Shown one piece after another: positions 34,101-45,369 of a DNA stretch of 64,000 nucleotides. Made by a program: the position numbers and the translations under genes. This stretch comes from Capitella teleta (taxonomy: Eukaryota; Annelida; Polychaeta; Capitellidae): contig KB310235.1 in NCBI GenBank assembly GCA_000328365.1, positions 280,449 through 344,448 of the forward strand, written 5' to 3'. Each line of letters starts with the position of its first letter. The stretch's first letter is position 1. Below the pieces are notes generated by a model, which was given only the letters and a program-made list of their open reading frames with translations, searched no databases and was not told the origin of the DNA.

Positions 34101-35146
34101 CGCTAAACCTCTTTACTCACAGATCCACTAAACTGGCTTCTTTCCCGGATTACCTCTTTGTCCAAATGAAAAAGTTCACTCTTGGTCCAGATTGGATCCC
34201 TAAAAAACTTGGTACGTTTTTATTCTTGACTTATTCTATGGAAATCACAAGTGTTGCAGATGTCTCCCTGGATATGCCTGATGCCCTGGATCTGAGCCAG
34301 TTGCGCGGAAATGGGAGGCAGCCCGGAGAAGAGCAACTCCCAGAGGCACCGACCGAGAAGCCAGTGGAGACCGTTGAGGCAGTGAACATTGACGACAGTC
34401 TTGTGCAGCAGGTTTCTGAGATGGGCTTCCCTTTCGAAGCATGCAAGAAAGCGGTTTACCACACGAAAAACGCTGGCTTGGAGGCGGCTATGCAATGGGT
34501 TATGGAGCATATGGATGACCCTGGTGTGCACTCATTCCCGGGATGATTCAATCACCGTTATGTTTCCTTCTTCAGATTTTGCAGTACCCCTGCAGTTGCC
34601 TGGTCAGAGCCAGAATAAGGCGCCTGCTTTCGTTCCGAATGATGAGGGTGTCACGATGTTGGTCTCCATGGGATTCCGGCCTGCATTTGCAGTGAAGGCT
34701 CTTCAGGCAACTGTGAGCGAAGATGAATGATTCAGTGGTGATCACACATTTTATTGGTTTGCAGGACAACAATTTGGAGAGAGCGGCTGACTGGATATTC
34801 AGTCACACGGATGATGGGGCGGACGATCCGGAACCGATGGAAACATCCGCTGCTGCCTCTGCTGCTGCTCCTGCATGCAACCCGGGACGGAAATTCCAGT
34901 ACGTCACAGAATTTACTCTTTTTTTTTTTTTTTTTTTAATTGTTATATAATCTTGGATTCCTTTCAGAGTATCGTCTTGTGGCGATGGTGAGTCACATGG
35001 GAACCTCCACCATGGTCGGTCATTACGTGTGCCACATTAAACGTCCCTCGGACGGAAAGTGGGTCATCTACAATGACGAGAAGGTCGCCCTTTCCGAGAA
35101 CCCACCTATCGATCTCGCTTATTTGTACCTCTATAGAAGGGAATAA
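28136..35146 (+). CDS. USP5: Ubiquitin carboxyl-terminal hydrolase 5 (isopeptidase T)
   Basis: Cytosolic cysteine protease that disassembles free polyubiquitin. Seventeen exons give 817 aa (human 858): 28136-28234, 31982-32107, 32155-32209, 32266-32384, 32446-32552, 32603-32933, 32984-33177, 33233-33304, 33362-33449, 33501-33623, 33680-33891, 33950-34072, 34123-34211, 34260-34523, 34576-34712, 34765-34902, 34970-35146. Exon 1 ([12 protein letters not shown]) and exon 2 ([14 protein letters not shown]) join in phase across a 3.7-kb intron. The ZnF-UBP domain is at about 190-270 ([29 protein letters not shown]). The catalytic Cys is at about 326 ([10 protein letters not shown]) and the catalytic His at about 777 (GHYVCHI). 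Two UBA domains are at about 605-645 and 680-720 ([36 protein letters not shown]). The last junction is the least certain: a GT at 34899 is stronger, but only the GT at 34903 with the AG at 34969 keeps the frame. Confidence 0.96.
28727..29010 (+). mobile_element. tRNA-derived SINE
   Basis: A tRNA-like head at about 28727-28796 has a perfect box A (TGGCGCAGTGG, 28733-28743) and a good box B (GGCTTCGATTC, 28775-28785), followed by a non-tRNA body. The 3' part (TTTCAATTCATCTTTAATGG, then AAACACAC) recurs at about 30470-30500, suggesting a shared tail. It sits in USP5 intron 1. A true tRNA gene is excluded because the acceptor stem does not pair. Confidence 0.65.
29011..29660. other. USP5 intron 1, unassigned part
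   Basis: No gene is seen here. An NRF1-like word (ACGCATGCGCATTGG, about 29057) occurs just after the SINE. The remainder is AT-rich with no recognised family. Confidence 0.3.
29661..30150 (-). mobile_element. Ty1/copia retrotransposon fossil (RNase H end of pol)
   Basis: On the minus strand this stretch shows the end of a copia polyprotein: the GYTDADWG start of the RNase H region, then [14 protein letters not shown], a [13 protein letters not shown] block, [13 protein letters not shown], and [11 protein letters not shown], all standard copia words. Only this piece is present; no long terminal repeats, integrase or gag were found. It is an old, clearly broken remnant, lying in USP5 intron 1. 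A family 2 DNA transposon end starts exactly at its upstream border (TA at 30149-30150). Confidence 0.85.
30151..30460 (-). mobile_element. Family 2 DNA transposon, truncated copy
   Basis: Its terminus CAGTGTGAGCCAAAAGTAGT is preceded by TA and matches the ends of the element at 54620-55775. The internal block around 30345-30425 (GCGCGTAATCAAGTGGGCCC, CTGAACCAGCATTGTG, TGCGTGGC) is the reverse complement of 55490-55560. The opposite terminus is missing. No coding sequence is present. Confidence 0.75.
30461..31981. other. USP5 intron 1, distal part
   Basis: It begins with a repeat tail shared with the SINE at 28727 (TTTCAATTCATTTTTATTGG). A promoter-like cluster at about 30935-31060 is described separately. 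No protein-like frame is supported, and the rest is unassigned. Confidence 0.35.
30935..31060 (+). promoter_or_regulatory. Promoter-like cluster inside USP5 intron 1
   Basis: Within about 120 bases there are an inverted CCAAT box (TGATTGGT, about 30935), a direct CCAAT box (AGCCAATCAG, about 30974), a TATA-like CATAAAAGG (about 30995) and an NRF1-like TTGCGCATGCG (about 31040). The order and spacing are those of a pol II promoter. It could be an alternative USP5 promoter producing a shorter transcript, or a promoter from an unrecognised mobile element. Pure motif reading. Confidence 0.25.
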
Positions 35147-35761
35147 TTTGCTGTTTGATTGTGTCTATGTTTTTTGCTTGTATTTAAAAAGTGTTTTTTC
35201 GGTCATGAATTAAAAATCTGCTATTTCTTTTTTTGTGTTTTTCTTTTGTGTGTTTCACCTTGTGCGAGTATTCATCTATTTTTTTGTGTGAGGACAGTTA
35301 AGTTAATTCTGAATTTAAATATTTATCGTGGTTCATTGAGATCTCACCCGCATCTAACATACATATATGTGGGTTTTCAGTTTGAGGGATTTTTTAAGGT
35401 CATATTCAAACCAAAAAAAAATGCGATCAGGTTGGCGTACATCGATCATTACAGTCGAACCTCATTAATCCACACTTTTGATTAAAGTAATAATCCGTCC
35501 TATGGTCTGGATATTCTATATGATTTTTAACTGCTTATGTATGATTCACCTGGGAATTGAGAATACTGGATCAACGATTGACTGTATGATTATGCATTTA
35601 GCTAAGTGCACGTACTCGTAGTCCTAGGGCTATGTTTCGAATCGTGATTTATATGGGTTGGCCCAGAGAGTTTATCAGACAGCGCAACATTAATTGGTGA
35701 TTCTGATTCGCATTGATATTAATCATCTTTCATAAATCTCTCGCTCAGTTTATTGCTTATT
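35147..35761. other. 3' UTRs of convergent USP5 and metallopeptidase genes
   Basis: No gene is seen. A T-rich stretch follows the USP5 stop codon, with no clear AATAAA in its first 150 bases. It contains the pogo-like MITE at 35452-35584. Confidence 0.4.
35452..35584. mobile_element. Pogo/Tigger-like MITE, 133 bp
   Basis: The ends CAGTCGAACCTCATTAATCC (left) and CAGTCAATCGTTGATCCAGT (right, read inverted) form imperfect terminal inverted repeats. TA is duplicated on both sides (35450-35451, 35585-35586). CAGT..AA.C.T..T.ATCC is the usual pogo/Tigger terminal pattern. The element has no coding capacity. Confidence 0.65.
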
Positions 35762-37951
35762 TCAGAGAGGACAGACGTCCAATTCACCCGGGATATCCGG
35801 ATTGTAGTTGGTATACGTGAACGAAAGAGCGTCGAAGAGCAGAGGGTCCTTGCTCCTCAGCCATTCTCTCGCCTCTGTTTCTGTTTGGCAATATCCACTC
35901 GGTCGACCACAGCTGCATAAGGAAGCGTAAATAATACATGCCATCACGTGATGTTGTCCTGACCTATTCATGCCACCAGAGCTAGAGAAGTGGAAGTTGA
36001 CATTGAAGAAAACCCCAGATGCTTCTGCAAAGTATTCCAGGTGATTGCTCATGGCGTACGAGTGGGAATCCCAGATGTTCTCGTTGTTGGCGTTGATCCA
36101 AGCATCGTAGATCTGCATCGGAAGAGGAAGGGAATCTGAGTTTTGACCACCTCACTTATGGGACAGTTACTCAATTCCACAGCCTGTTTGGGTGAATGAA
36201 ATGTAAGCAGAAACACTATAGCTCACCAGTTGCCAGTAGTCGGAACTGTGTGGCAGCGCGTACTGGTGAACGGTGTGGGCAAACTCATGAACCAGAACGC
36301 TGTACATGTTTCCGTATGGGTCATCGGACAGACACATGTAATTGCTGTCCACACACGTCGCGCGCTGACCACCAAGTCCAGCTAGAGTGTCATACTTTCG
36401 GCCATCACCTGTGCATGTATCTGAGCAACTTCCAGAGCATATTCCTGTGGAAGGTCAAAGGTTAAATAGTCTGATGATCGGTCATTTACATACCTTCGCA
36501 TTCGGGTCTGTCTCTGAGATGCTCATACTCGGGAAAGATGGTCGTTTTGTCTTCCCATGTGAAGAATCCGACAGATCCTCTTGTTACAAGGGCGTAGAAG
36601 ACCTCTTCTGGTGAATTCTTCATCATGTTAGATATCACTGCGGCCCCCTGTCAATTAAATACATTAAGAACTATGGTCTCTCTAAGGATTTGTAATCATT
36701 GATATGGAGACAAACTTCTTGATTATAATACAGGTTATAAGCTAACGAGTCATTATAGTGCAGCAATATAAATTAATAGTAGGGCGTGAACTGCCATGAG
36801 AGTCATCGACGAGTTCCCACGAATCGCGAGAACTATAATTTTAAATTAAAATCAAATTAAAAGAGAAAAATAGTAGGGAAAATATAAAACCGGCCAATTA
36901 TGATAAAAGGATATTTATTTGTGCATACTTTGAGTAATTTTTAATACTTTATATTTTGTATGTGCTCCAAAACCAATGGAATGGAATGGAATGGTCGATT
37001 GGATAACAGCACAGGCTTGATTGGTGCGTAAGGGTTTGACGTCGGAGGTGTGGTTAGCATTTTGCTTTTACCCGGTGATCTAGCGCTCTGTTGCTTAATT
37101 GTTAAAACAATGACTCAATAGAACTCACTTCGATGGTATGTTTCTTAGAATTATGAATCAATCTGGTTAATTGCCGGGTTACTTAAATTCTCAATTGACA
37201 AACCTCGAAGTTAAGAGAAAGAGACACTTTTCATGAGAAAATATTAATATCCTATCTGGTGTAATATAAGAAGCCCCTCTTCATATCTATGCATGTTATA
37301 TAATTATGTGATAACCTCGGCGAAGTATGCATCGTCCAGGAGTTCAGTGGCCGATAATTCGAGCATCTGTCCGGGGAAGATCTCGAAGTCATAAATGTTT
37401 CCATTGGCGGACATCCATTTGTACTTGAAGTCTTGTTTCGGGAGAGGGCGGTAATTCCCTGGTCGAGATGGTAGTCTGGCAATGGAACATTGATCGATCA
37501 TGATTCATGCAGTATCAATTTTCCATAGGCTTAAATTTGACGGTCCCCCCGCCCCCTCCCTCATTATTATTGGCCCGAATCGACGGAACCCCCATACTTA
37601 TATTGGCATACATCTCTCGAAGCCTATAGCTAGTGCCAAACAACAAACTGCTTAAGCATACACATGTTATAAGTAACACACACTTGTACATGCATTACCA
37701 ACATATGATTAAACATTAAGTATTATGACACATGCATAAGAACACTGCCAACTAATTACGACTCACCCACAATCAGAAGAAGGGTGTTCGGGATATGACC
37801 TCACGGAGGCTCCATGGGTGACAGCAACGGAGGAAAGAGCTGGAATTTATTGAACATATATACAGCTGAACAATGTCGCAACAGACAAAACGCGATGTCG
37901 CCGTTTACCTGAAACCAGAAGGACTCGACAGTAGATATGCATCACGTTCAT
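35762..37951 (-). CDS. Secreted HExxH zinc metallopeptidase of a little-known animal family
   Basis: Seven exons give 315 aa: 37909-37951, 37767-37839, 37316-37475, 36494-36647, 36227-36444, 35964-36112, 35762-35912, with all phases joining. Residues 1-23 are a signal peptide (MNVMHIYCRVLLVSALSSVAVTHG), so it is exported. A conserved-looking N-terminal part (NYRPLPKQDFKYKWMSANGN, ...ELLDDAYFAE) precedes a Cys-rich stretch (GICSGSCSDTC). The zinc site is HEFAHTVH with HExxH at 196-200. A second motif, LEYFAEA, places Glu242 42 residues later, the arrangement of gluzincins in which E..FAEA supplies the third zinc ligand. The C-terminus has CGRPSGYC and ends ELDVCPL. Even cysteine spacing suggests disulfides. 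Substrate unknown. It reads convergently toward USP5. The gene looks intact. Confidence 0.85.
36648..37315. other. Third intron of the metallopeptidase gene
   Basis: At 668 bp it is about ten times longer than typical introns here. It contains a short (GGAAT)n-type run (AATGGAATGGAATGGAATGG at about 36975) and nothing else recognised. Confidence 0.5.
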
Positions 37952-39483
37952 ATCCTGTTTTGCCGTATTCAAAACTATGTATATGTTCGCACACAGCGCA
38001 GTAATCAATTATAGATAAGCGAGTGTATCGATGAGAAAACAGCAGTTGTCAATCTCAGTTTTATACATCATTGAAGTTACATATACGTTGCATTGTTAAG
38101 TTGGGAGTGATTGAATACCTGGTAACATAAAAAGCGAAAACACACAATGGCTTTTAGTGCAATTGGTTTTCTAAGTTGGATTTCTTCCAGGAAACTAATC
38201 CGTGATTTATCGTCGTTGTTGCAATGTTTTGGGAGCAGAATGGTTTTTTAAAATGTGTTTTTAATTGTTGTCGATGTGAGCCATATATAGGGTCTGTCTC
38301 GCCAGTGATGAGAGGCTGGGTGTTATTCTGAGGTCATGCTCAACGCGTAGTGCGTTGGATATTCCAAATTCATTGGCGATCGAGGAATGAGGTAAGTTGG
38401 CCCCTTGTATGGATATCCACAAGGTCAGCATGACCTCAACTCAGTGAGAATTGATCAAAGAAATTCTGGATGAATGACAACAATATCGGCTATCAAAATG
38501 GTCCAGAATAGACAACATATCCACTGGACTTCAATCCTCATGGCAATAATACGAATCAGGAATACGTATTGATACTCGTAGAAAGGTTGTTGGCGAATAA
38601 TTAAGCTCTACCCGCAGATTTTATTAACGTACTGGATCCACAAGACAAAACCTCAGTAGTTTCCATTGAGTTTCATGAAGCAAAAAAACATAAATAATAA
38701 CCATCGGGGGACGTGTCCCCCAAAGGTCCCAACATGATAACAAAATAATGATAACATAATGATACAAAGGGCCTATTGTTATAATAACATGAATTATACA
38801 GCAGAAAGTTAATTGGTAGTCACAGTAGACCTATTGACCTATGCTTCACGCGCGACACGCGAATGTTGATGTAAATTCAACTATTTCATCTCTGTGACAT
38901 TTTGCATGATTAATGATTGACGGCCTCAAATGCTTCCCCTCAACACTCCAATGACATTTTTCTTTCTTTCTGTATTGATTCACCAAAACATAAACACACA
39001 AATGGCTCAAATAGGAATTTAGGATGTCTCCCATAATTATGTAATAGTTTTTTTGTTTTTTTTTTTTCAATCATAACACCATGGTGTTTATCATAAAATA
39101 AAGGAATTGTTAATATTAATATTCATTCGAATCCCTGAGCTTCGGGAAAACAACAAGACTTACATGTACTCTAGTAGCTTATAATAAAAAAAAAATGAAA
39201 AGAGTGGTAATTTGAATCCCCCTTTTTTTTTTTGCTGTCACCCAATTCGAGACCTTTTTTAACAAAAGACAAGTACATACACGTGCATAAGTAATCCGAT
39301 TCCTCTCTCAGATTCGTCGACATGCAATTGGACAAATATACAAACCAATATGCATTCGTTTATATCAAATTTCAATATGTGCTATTAATTTTGATATGCA
39401 ATTCTGAAGACATAAAAGGTCACGAATGAAAGAAAAGCGAAAAAATTACCACCAAGAAAAGAAATCAATCAGAATTCAACTCG
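37952..39483. other. Intergenic space between divergent genes
   Basis: No gene is supported. It should hold the promoters of the metallopeptidase (leftward) and the sulfotransferase (rightward). A 12-bp inverted repeat (TGAGGTCATGCT about 38330; AGCATGACCTCA about 38425) and T-runs at about 39049-39068 are the only structures seen. Confidence 0.35.
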
Positions 39484-42400
39484 TTGTATGAAACATTGAT
39501 TCAGAAGCATTGCAGTGCTGGTATGTCTCGGCTTTATTGTCTGGGGATCTTTGTTCTGCTCAATGTTGTTATCAACACGTTAATGTTCACTGCTCTGATC
39601 AGTCGAAATGACCAGTATGAAGGAATACGTTGCACCCAGCAGCAACAGGAAGGAGAACGTGTCAAGATACAAAGGACTTTCACAATCCCACCGACAAGAG
39701 ATGATGGTTTCATTTCTCTGGGACCTCGAGGGGTGCAAAAATTCGAGCCTGTATTGCCCCCCAGGGGCGCCATACATCAACAGGAACCGAAGTACAGAAC
39801 TATAAAACGGAATTCATCCAAATTGGTTGAATTTCCTAAAGAATGGAGAGCAGAGAGGGATTGGCGTGTTGTTATCAAGGAGAGGGTTTCAAAGGATAAC
39901 TTGAATAGCGTGTTATATGGAGTGAACCTTCCGCAAGTCTACAACGAAGCAGTCGAAGGGGTTAGTCTCACAGAGTCTTCTCTTTCTGCTGCGAACTTCG
40001 CTTTTCCATTTTTCTATTTCACTTCTAGTGTTGTGTATTCCAATTAAATAATAATACTCTTTAATAATTAAGTTGAAGTTTAAAGGGCTCCAGAAATTAT
40101 CATAAGGTTCGTGAGCTAATCTAAGTGCGACGCCACTGGAATATACTGATTGCATTAGCTTTATACAAGTAATGAATATTTTTTTTCCTGTGAATAAATT
40201 AACGCTGGATACGATTTTATAACGGTATGCCAAAATGGAAACTTACTATTATAATTATTTTTTTTTTTTATTTTTTTATTTTTTTTTAATTTCCAACTCT
40301 CCCTATACTCTGTAAGAAAAACGAAAAACTCACAACATAATTTTGTCCCCCAACAGACTGAATTCTGCTTGGGTGTGTCACAGAGAGAAAAACCCCCTCA
40401 ATTCTGTGTCTGCCTTCAAGTGCATTTGCCTCTCATGCAATCTCCGATATTAAAGCCGTAATCTGCAAGTGGTAATCAGGACATGAAAGGAAATCGATAG
40501 GTGCTTTCCGTCAGTGGAATATCCATTAATTGAAATACACATCCTCATATCAACATACTTGACCATTTCAGGGTCCATTGAACCCCCTGTCCAACTTTAA
40601 AAGCCAGTGCTGGTACGCTAAAATACCCGATGACATTGAAACAACGTACAAAGCCCAACGTTGTGCGTATTGCAATCGAATCAACCCCACTCATATAAAG
40701 CAAGTCATGCGAATATACAAAGGAAAACGATCAAAAGGAATCGACAAGAGGTATGAGTAGGCTGTGGTTGATTTGGTGTTACGTAGTACATTCATAGATT
40801 GAGGTGTTTACCTTACGTCTATCTGGTCGGAGTGACAAAGAGTGGAACAACGGATCTTGTGAGGTTTCTCGTCAGACACCCCGATCTCCACCAAGCAGGG
40901 AACAAGGAGCCCAATTGGTGGAACAGAGATCGATTCACATCAAGTAAATACTCTAAACTGTAACTAGCATCCACTCTATTGTGCCACCCAGGTGCCCAGA
41001 ATCCGTTTAATGATTACCTCAATATGTTCGATTATCCAGCGGAACAAATCGACAACAGATTTATTAAACAAGGGGACATTCATTGGCATCCTGGCATAAC
41101 AAGTATGGGCTCTCAGATGTCTATTTCGAGCATGCAAACAGAAGATACATTTCTCTCTTATAGTCGACGGTTCTTCCTTTCTTTTGTGGAAGGACGATTA
41201 TTGGACGAGCATTCCAGGAAACCAAGGTCTGAGTGAACCGAAGTTTCTTTCAGCCCACGCGATCAGAGCGGTGCAGCCAGATGCGTCAATTGTTGCCACG
41301 CTCAGAAACCCTACAGACAGGTGAATATGAGAATCTCAGAGTTGTAGTAATGACCATTTGGTGGGTATTCTGAATGCTAGTTATACAGTGTACTACTATA
41401 GGACTAGATGATTAGTATTCATAATTATTGTATTCCGATTATGCATAAAATGGTGTCGTTACACTGACTGAAGTTATACCTTATTTTTGAGCGTGTCTAA
41501 CTATTGCATAAAACATAGTTATGGAGACGAGCTTCTTCCCGTTAGTATACAAGATGATGAGAAATCGGTTTATCTCCCCATTGTGAAAAATTGTCATTGC
41601 GAGTTCCTTGGCTGAGCCATTCTCAGTTTCCCACGAAATTCGAAATAGACGTCTATCCGACCAAAAAAAATCATACGAGTAAAAATACGGAGCAGATAAA
41701 ACTGAGCCCAGATTTGCTAAAAGACAATTATTTTGTTCATAATTTGAGCGTCGTCGGTGCGCCAAAACCGGAATCTCTGTTATTCAAGTGAACGAATGAC
41801 GAGATTGTCATATGACAACGGTTGGCGTGCATAGGAAGTTGCGGGACACCCGATGACCACTTTTCATGAGCGATGTCTGATCTTGCATACAAACAGGAAG
41901 AATCTCGTCTCCAAATGTATGACATGAAATGTATGCTTTGGCTCTGGAGCGATTCACTGTAATTTCCAATTGATTAATTTCCAGCGTGTAAATTAAGGCA
42001 ATTTAGCGTGCAAGGGAACAATTTATACATCGGGAAATATTTTATGATTCTCATAAACCAACACGCGTGAACATGTAATTGCTTGCACTTTAGCTTTCCG
42101 AAGAGGAGCATCCCAGAGTGTTGTCTGAATCGCCGTTTTCCCAATTTCCACATTAGACCGTGTGTCGCGGCCAACATTGTTATCGAAATGCAAGAGTCAT
42201 GTCCAACCTATAGGTTGTCTATCATATACTAGCAGGCTCCATGCAATTAGGTCTAAGCAATTGTTTTTACCCAATTGTCAATGTCATCCAACCCATTGTC
42301 CCTTAATTGATCCGGGGCCTTGACTATGTGTATATTAAAATGCCCATAACGTCAAGCATAGACATATTGCCCGGGGGATTGTTAATATGTTCATGTCAAT

Positions 42401-43354
42401 AGACAAAGTGTAGCACCTCGGGAAATGATATCGATTCCCGGATCTCTGAACAATTGATGTCCGTGTATATATTGCGCAATTACGTGCTGAGTGTTGACGC
42501 GTACTGTACGTGGTACCCACTCTCACTGGCTTCAGAGGACGATGGATTAAATCATTCATGAAGCTGTCAATGTCGGAGTCTTCTGTGTATATATGTTCAC
42601 TTCGGAAGCCTGCCATGCGTATTTGTCTGCATGCTATTGGTGTTACTTTACGCCGTTATTTTTCTTTCTTGTCAGACTCTTCTCTCAGTTCTCTATGACG
42701 TCATTCCACACAAAGACGGGACTCAATGTTTCTCACTTCCATCGCGTCGTCAGCGCAGCAATCGATGCATTCGAGAAGTGTGTGTCAATGAAAGCGATGA
42801 AAGCGTGCGTTTACGAGCCCCAGCCGTCCATCGCTGATACTAAACAGGTACCGTTCATCGAGTGCATATGATTGGATACGTTTAGTGCTAAGTTGAGTTG
42901 TTGTTGAGCAGAGCTGTTCACTTGTATCGATTTTTCTTTTCAGATTTCCTTGGTCGGGTCCATTTACAGTGTATATCTCGAGGATTGGCTACAAGTCTTT
43001 CCAAAGAATCAAATTTTTGTTTTGCGAGCGGAAGACTACTTCCGCAACAGAACTTCCGTTTTAAACCAGGTTTACAATTTTCTCGGACTCGGTGAGTGTT
43101 GTAACTATATTAGCTGTAATAATTTTGACATTTCTTCGTGAATTGTGGAATTCTGATTTTTACCTTCAGATTTGATTACCGATGCTGCTTTCGGAATAAC
43201 ACTCGCCAGTGACCTTGAACCGACCTTCCAGAGAGCAAGTTCAACAGCAATGTTTCCAAAAACAAGGAGGATTTTAGACAATTTCTTCGCTCCATTTAAT
43301 CAAAAATTGGTTAAACTTTTGCGAGATCATCGATTTCTGTGGCGAAAGTTTTGA
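39484..43354 (+). CDS. Golgi carbohydrate sulfotransferase, CHST15-like
   Basis: Type II Golgi enzyme predicted to move sulfate from PAPS to a glycosaminoglycan-type sugar. Eight exons give 524 aa: 39484-39960, 40572-40750, 40798-40943, 40992-41102, 41164-41320, 42676-42847, 42944-43091, 43170-43354. A short cytoplasmic tail is followed by one membrane anchor (about 16-38, LYCLGIFVLLNVVINTLMF). The 5'-phosphosulfate loop is YLVGVTKSGTTDL (about 227-239), followed by the CHST15-type GNKEPNWWNRDRF. The 3'-phosphate site is TLRNPTDRL (about 350-358), and the family's YLEDWLQVFPKNQIFVLRAEDY and C-terminal FNQKLVKLL are present. The closest family I know is CHST15 (GalNAc4S-6ST), but the acceptor sugar cannot be read from sequence. 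Intron 5 is 1.36 kb; the others are much shorter. Met14 is an alternative start. Confidence 0.88.
41321..42675. other. Fifth intron of the sulfotransferase gene
   Basis: No coding sequence or recognised repeat lies in this 1355-bp intron. Its size contrasts with the 47-610 bp of the other introns of the gene. Confidence 0.5.
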
Positions 43355-43394
43355 ATCTCACTATATTTCAGATACGTTTTATCATTTATGTACG

Positions 43395-43426
<32 letters not shown>

Positions 43427-43762
43427 GGGTCCTTTTTCCGCTTCTCGTGTGTGCAGTGCCTTGGTCATGGTGCTCCCAATAAGAACTTAATTATGATTAC
43501 AATTTTGAATAAAACCACTTCCTTTGCATGCATGGATATGTTCACATTATATGTTGGACATACATAATTACATATTTCATGCGTATGCTTGCCCAACAGG
43601 GTCATTCGTTTGATTTTCTCAGCAATTGATTTAACACCACGATTTGTAGGGTATATGTACTATCAATTATTTGCTGATTGCTTTAAACTCGCTTGTCTGA
43701 CGCCATCGGCTCGGTAATCAACCAGGACCCTCGGCGGATCACAAAAAAAAAATCATAAAGCA
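43355..43762. other. 3' flank of the sulfotransferase gene
   Basis: It contains a run of about 33 T at 43399-43427 that looks like the poly(A) tail of a minus-strand retroelement, but no element body is recognised. An ATAAAA-type poly(A) signal (GAATAAAACC, about 43508) could serve the sulfotransferase. Confidence 0.35.
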
Positions 43763-44400
43763 ATGCTCCGCGTGATCGAATCTACTCAGTCAGGTCGGCC
43801 CTTGCCATGTTTGGAGAAATTGATCTTTACTTTCAGGTGGCAGTTTCATGAGCCCTTACACTGCAGCAGTGTGGCGGACGTGGTTTCCCAAACGGAGAAT
43901 GGCGGATCGAGGCACCCAAAGCCCAAGTTCGCATGCAAGCTTCGTTTGTCTACTCCGAAGCCATAATTATGTGGTCATTTTGCACTGCTTTGTCATGGAG
44001 GTGTTTCTTCACAGTATGTACGCAAATCGATAATGGTGTTTGTGCGATAAATTACAAACCAAGAGGTTCATTAATTTTGCATCATATCGATATTTACTTT
44101 ATGACGCTGCTTTGATCACCATGCGGGTTGTACTCGATCAACTTTGAAGATCGAGTGCTTAATAAAAAATCTCCTTTGAATACGATCGATTACGATTGTC
44201 CACTTTTGGTGCACAGCTCTGCGATCGCTCCGCCAAAGTGGCCGATCGTGTGCCTCGATGAGCAGGTACGGCGCTTAGCCAAGAGGTGCTCGGATCCTTC
44301 TGTTTTGGTCACACGCATGAAGGACTCTCCGCCCAACCACTCTTGTCAATTGCTCCCTTGCATGACCACTAGTATAGCTGAAACCCATTCCCATATAAAG
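43763..44400 (+). CDS. Possible small gene, product unrecognised
   Basis: An ATG at 43763 opens MLRVIESTQSG, and a 43-nt GT-AG intron (about 43794-43836, ACTTTCAG acceptor) joins it in phase to SFMSPYTAAVWRTWFPKRRM, then ADRGTQSPSSHA. Further on, a GC-richer stretch at 44218-44400 follows a GTGCACAG acceptor and ends at a consensus donor (AAA|GTGAGT). Intron size and splice words fit this genome, but the connection between the two parts is not settled, no domain is recognised, and no terminal exon was found. Treat it as a candidate only. Confidence 0.25.
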
Positions 44401-45192
44401 TGAGTTTTAAAATTTCTACTAACTTAATTGTTATTCCTTTATTTAATCGAACTATAGTGTAATGGTGATTATTACCATTCCCTTCGTGTTATCATGTGAA
44501 AGATCATTGCCCCCTCAGTTATTGGCCCTTGAATTGAAATATATTTCAAAAATCTTAAATAACAACCAGATCACATTTACGTGTATCGATTAATTTACTA
44601 GTGACAGCAGATATACTGACCAAAAACGGCACGGTATGTTACATATAGTGGGTACTAGCATGTACTGTGGAATATCGTATATACTGTGAAACTCAGATCG
44701 TCAGTAATTGCACTTCAAATACATTTAAACCATTCAATGTACTATATCTGAAGAGTATAATTATAAACTCGATTGGCGATCAACTTGAGTGCCAATGAGG
44801 CTCATATTTTAATTGAGTTCATATTATCACCTCTTAGAAAAATCAACCGAAAAGCGTTGGAATCATACCCTGCCGTACAAGTTAATTCGGGGTTTATATT
44901 CAGCCTATAATATATAACACTAACATAATACATACGGATCCCTTGGTTAGCTACTAGTTAGGGCGACCTAATTTCCATATTCCAGGATTACAAAATAGAA
45001 GCTTTCCTTCATTCGGAAACACATTGATCTTCTCATTGATTCGTGAATCCTTCAGGAGCCTAATTAACCTTCTCTTGGAGAAGTAAGCTCAATGAGTCTA
45101 ACGCATTAATGGTTTGCGTTGCGTATTCTGACGTAAGAGAGCGCATAACAACAGTTAATAGAAGCCCAGTCGTGAACTCAGCCTTGGGTGAA
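44401..45192. other. Gene-free AT-rich stretch
   Basis: No gene or repeat family is recognised in this AT-rich stretch ahead of the four-pass membrane protein's promoter. Confidence 0.35.
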
Positions 45193-45369
45193 TATATTTA
45201 ACCCCAGCGAGCGTTCGCGATCGACCATTTGTGTTCATGCATCAATCGAGTAAGCCGCTCTGCGTGTGAGTGATGCCGAAGTTGCTGAAGGTTGTTTGAC
45301 AGGAGACCACGTGGTCACAGTGCTCGCTTGAGTGGCTTCATTTGCTCCGTTCAAGTCATCTTTGATAAG
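45193..45369 (+). promoter_or_regulatory. TATA promoter and likely non-coding first exon of the four-pass membrane protein
   Basis: TATATTTAA at 45193-45201 is followed by a GC-richer stretch that ends in a consensus donor (AAG|GTCAGT at 45369/45370). The next strong acceptor is TTTCTCAG at 46767, 21 bases before the start codon of the membrane-protein gene. The model is therefore transcription from about 45222-45225, a non-coding exon of about 145 bases and a 1.4-kb intron. Supported only by signals and position. Confidence 0.4.

Noticed and set aside
36961-37000. GGAAT-type satellite
   Set aside because: Only about three units are present inside an intron; too short to be a satellite array.
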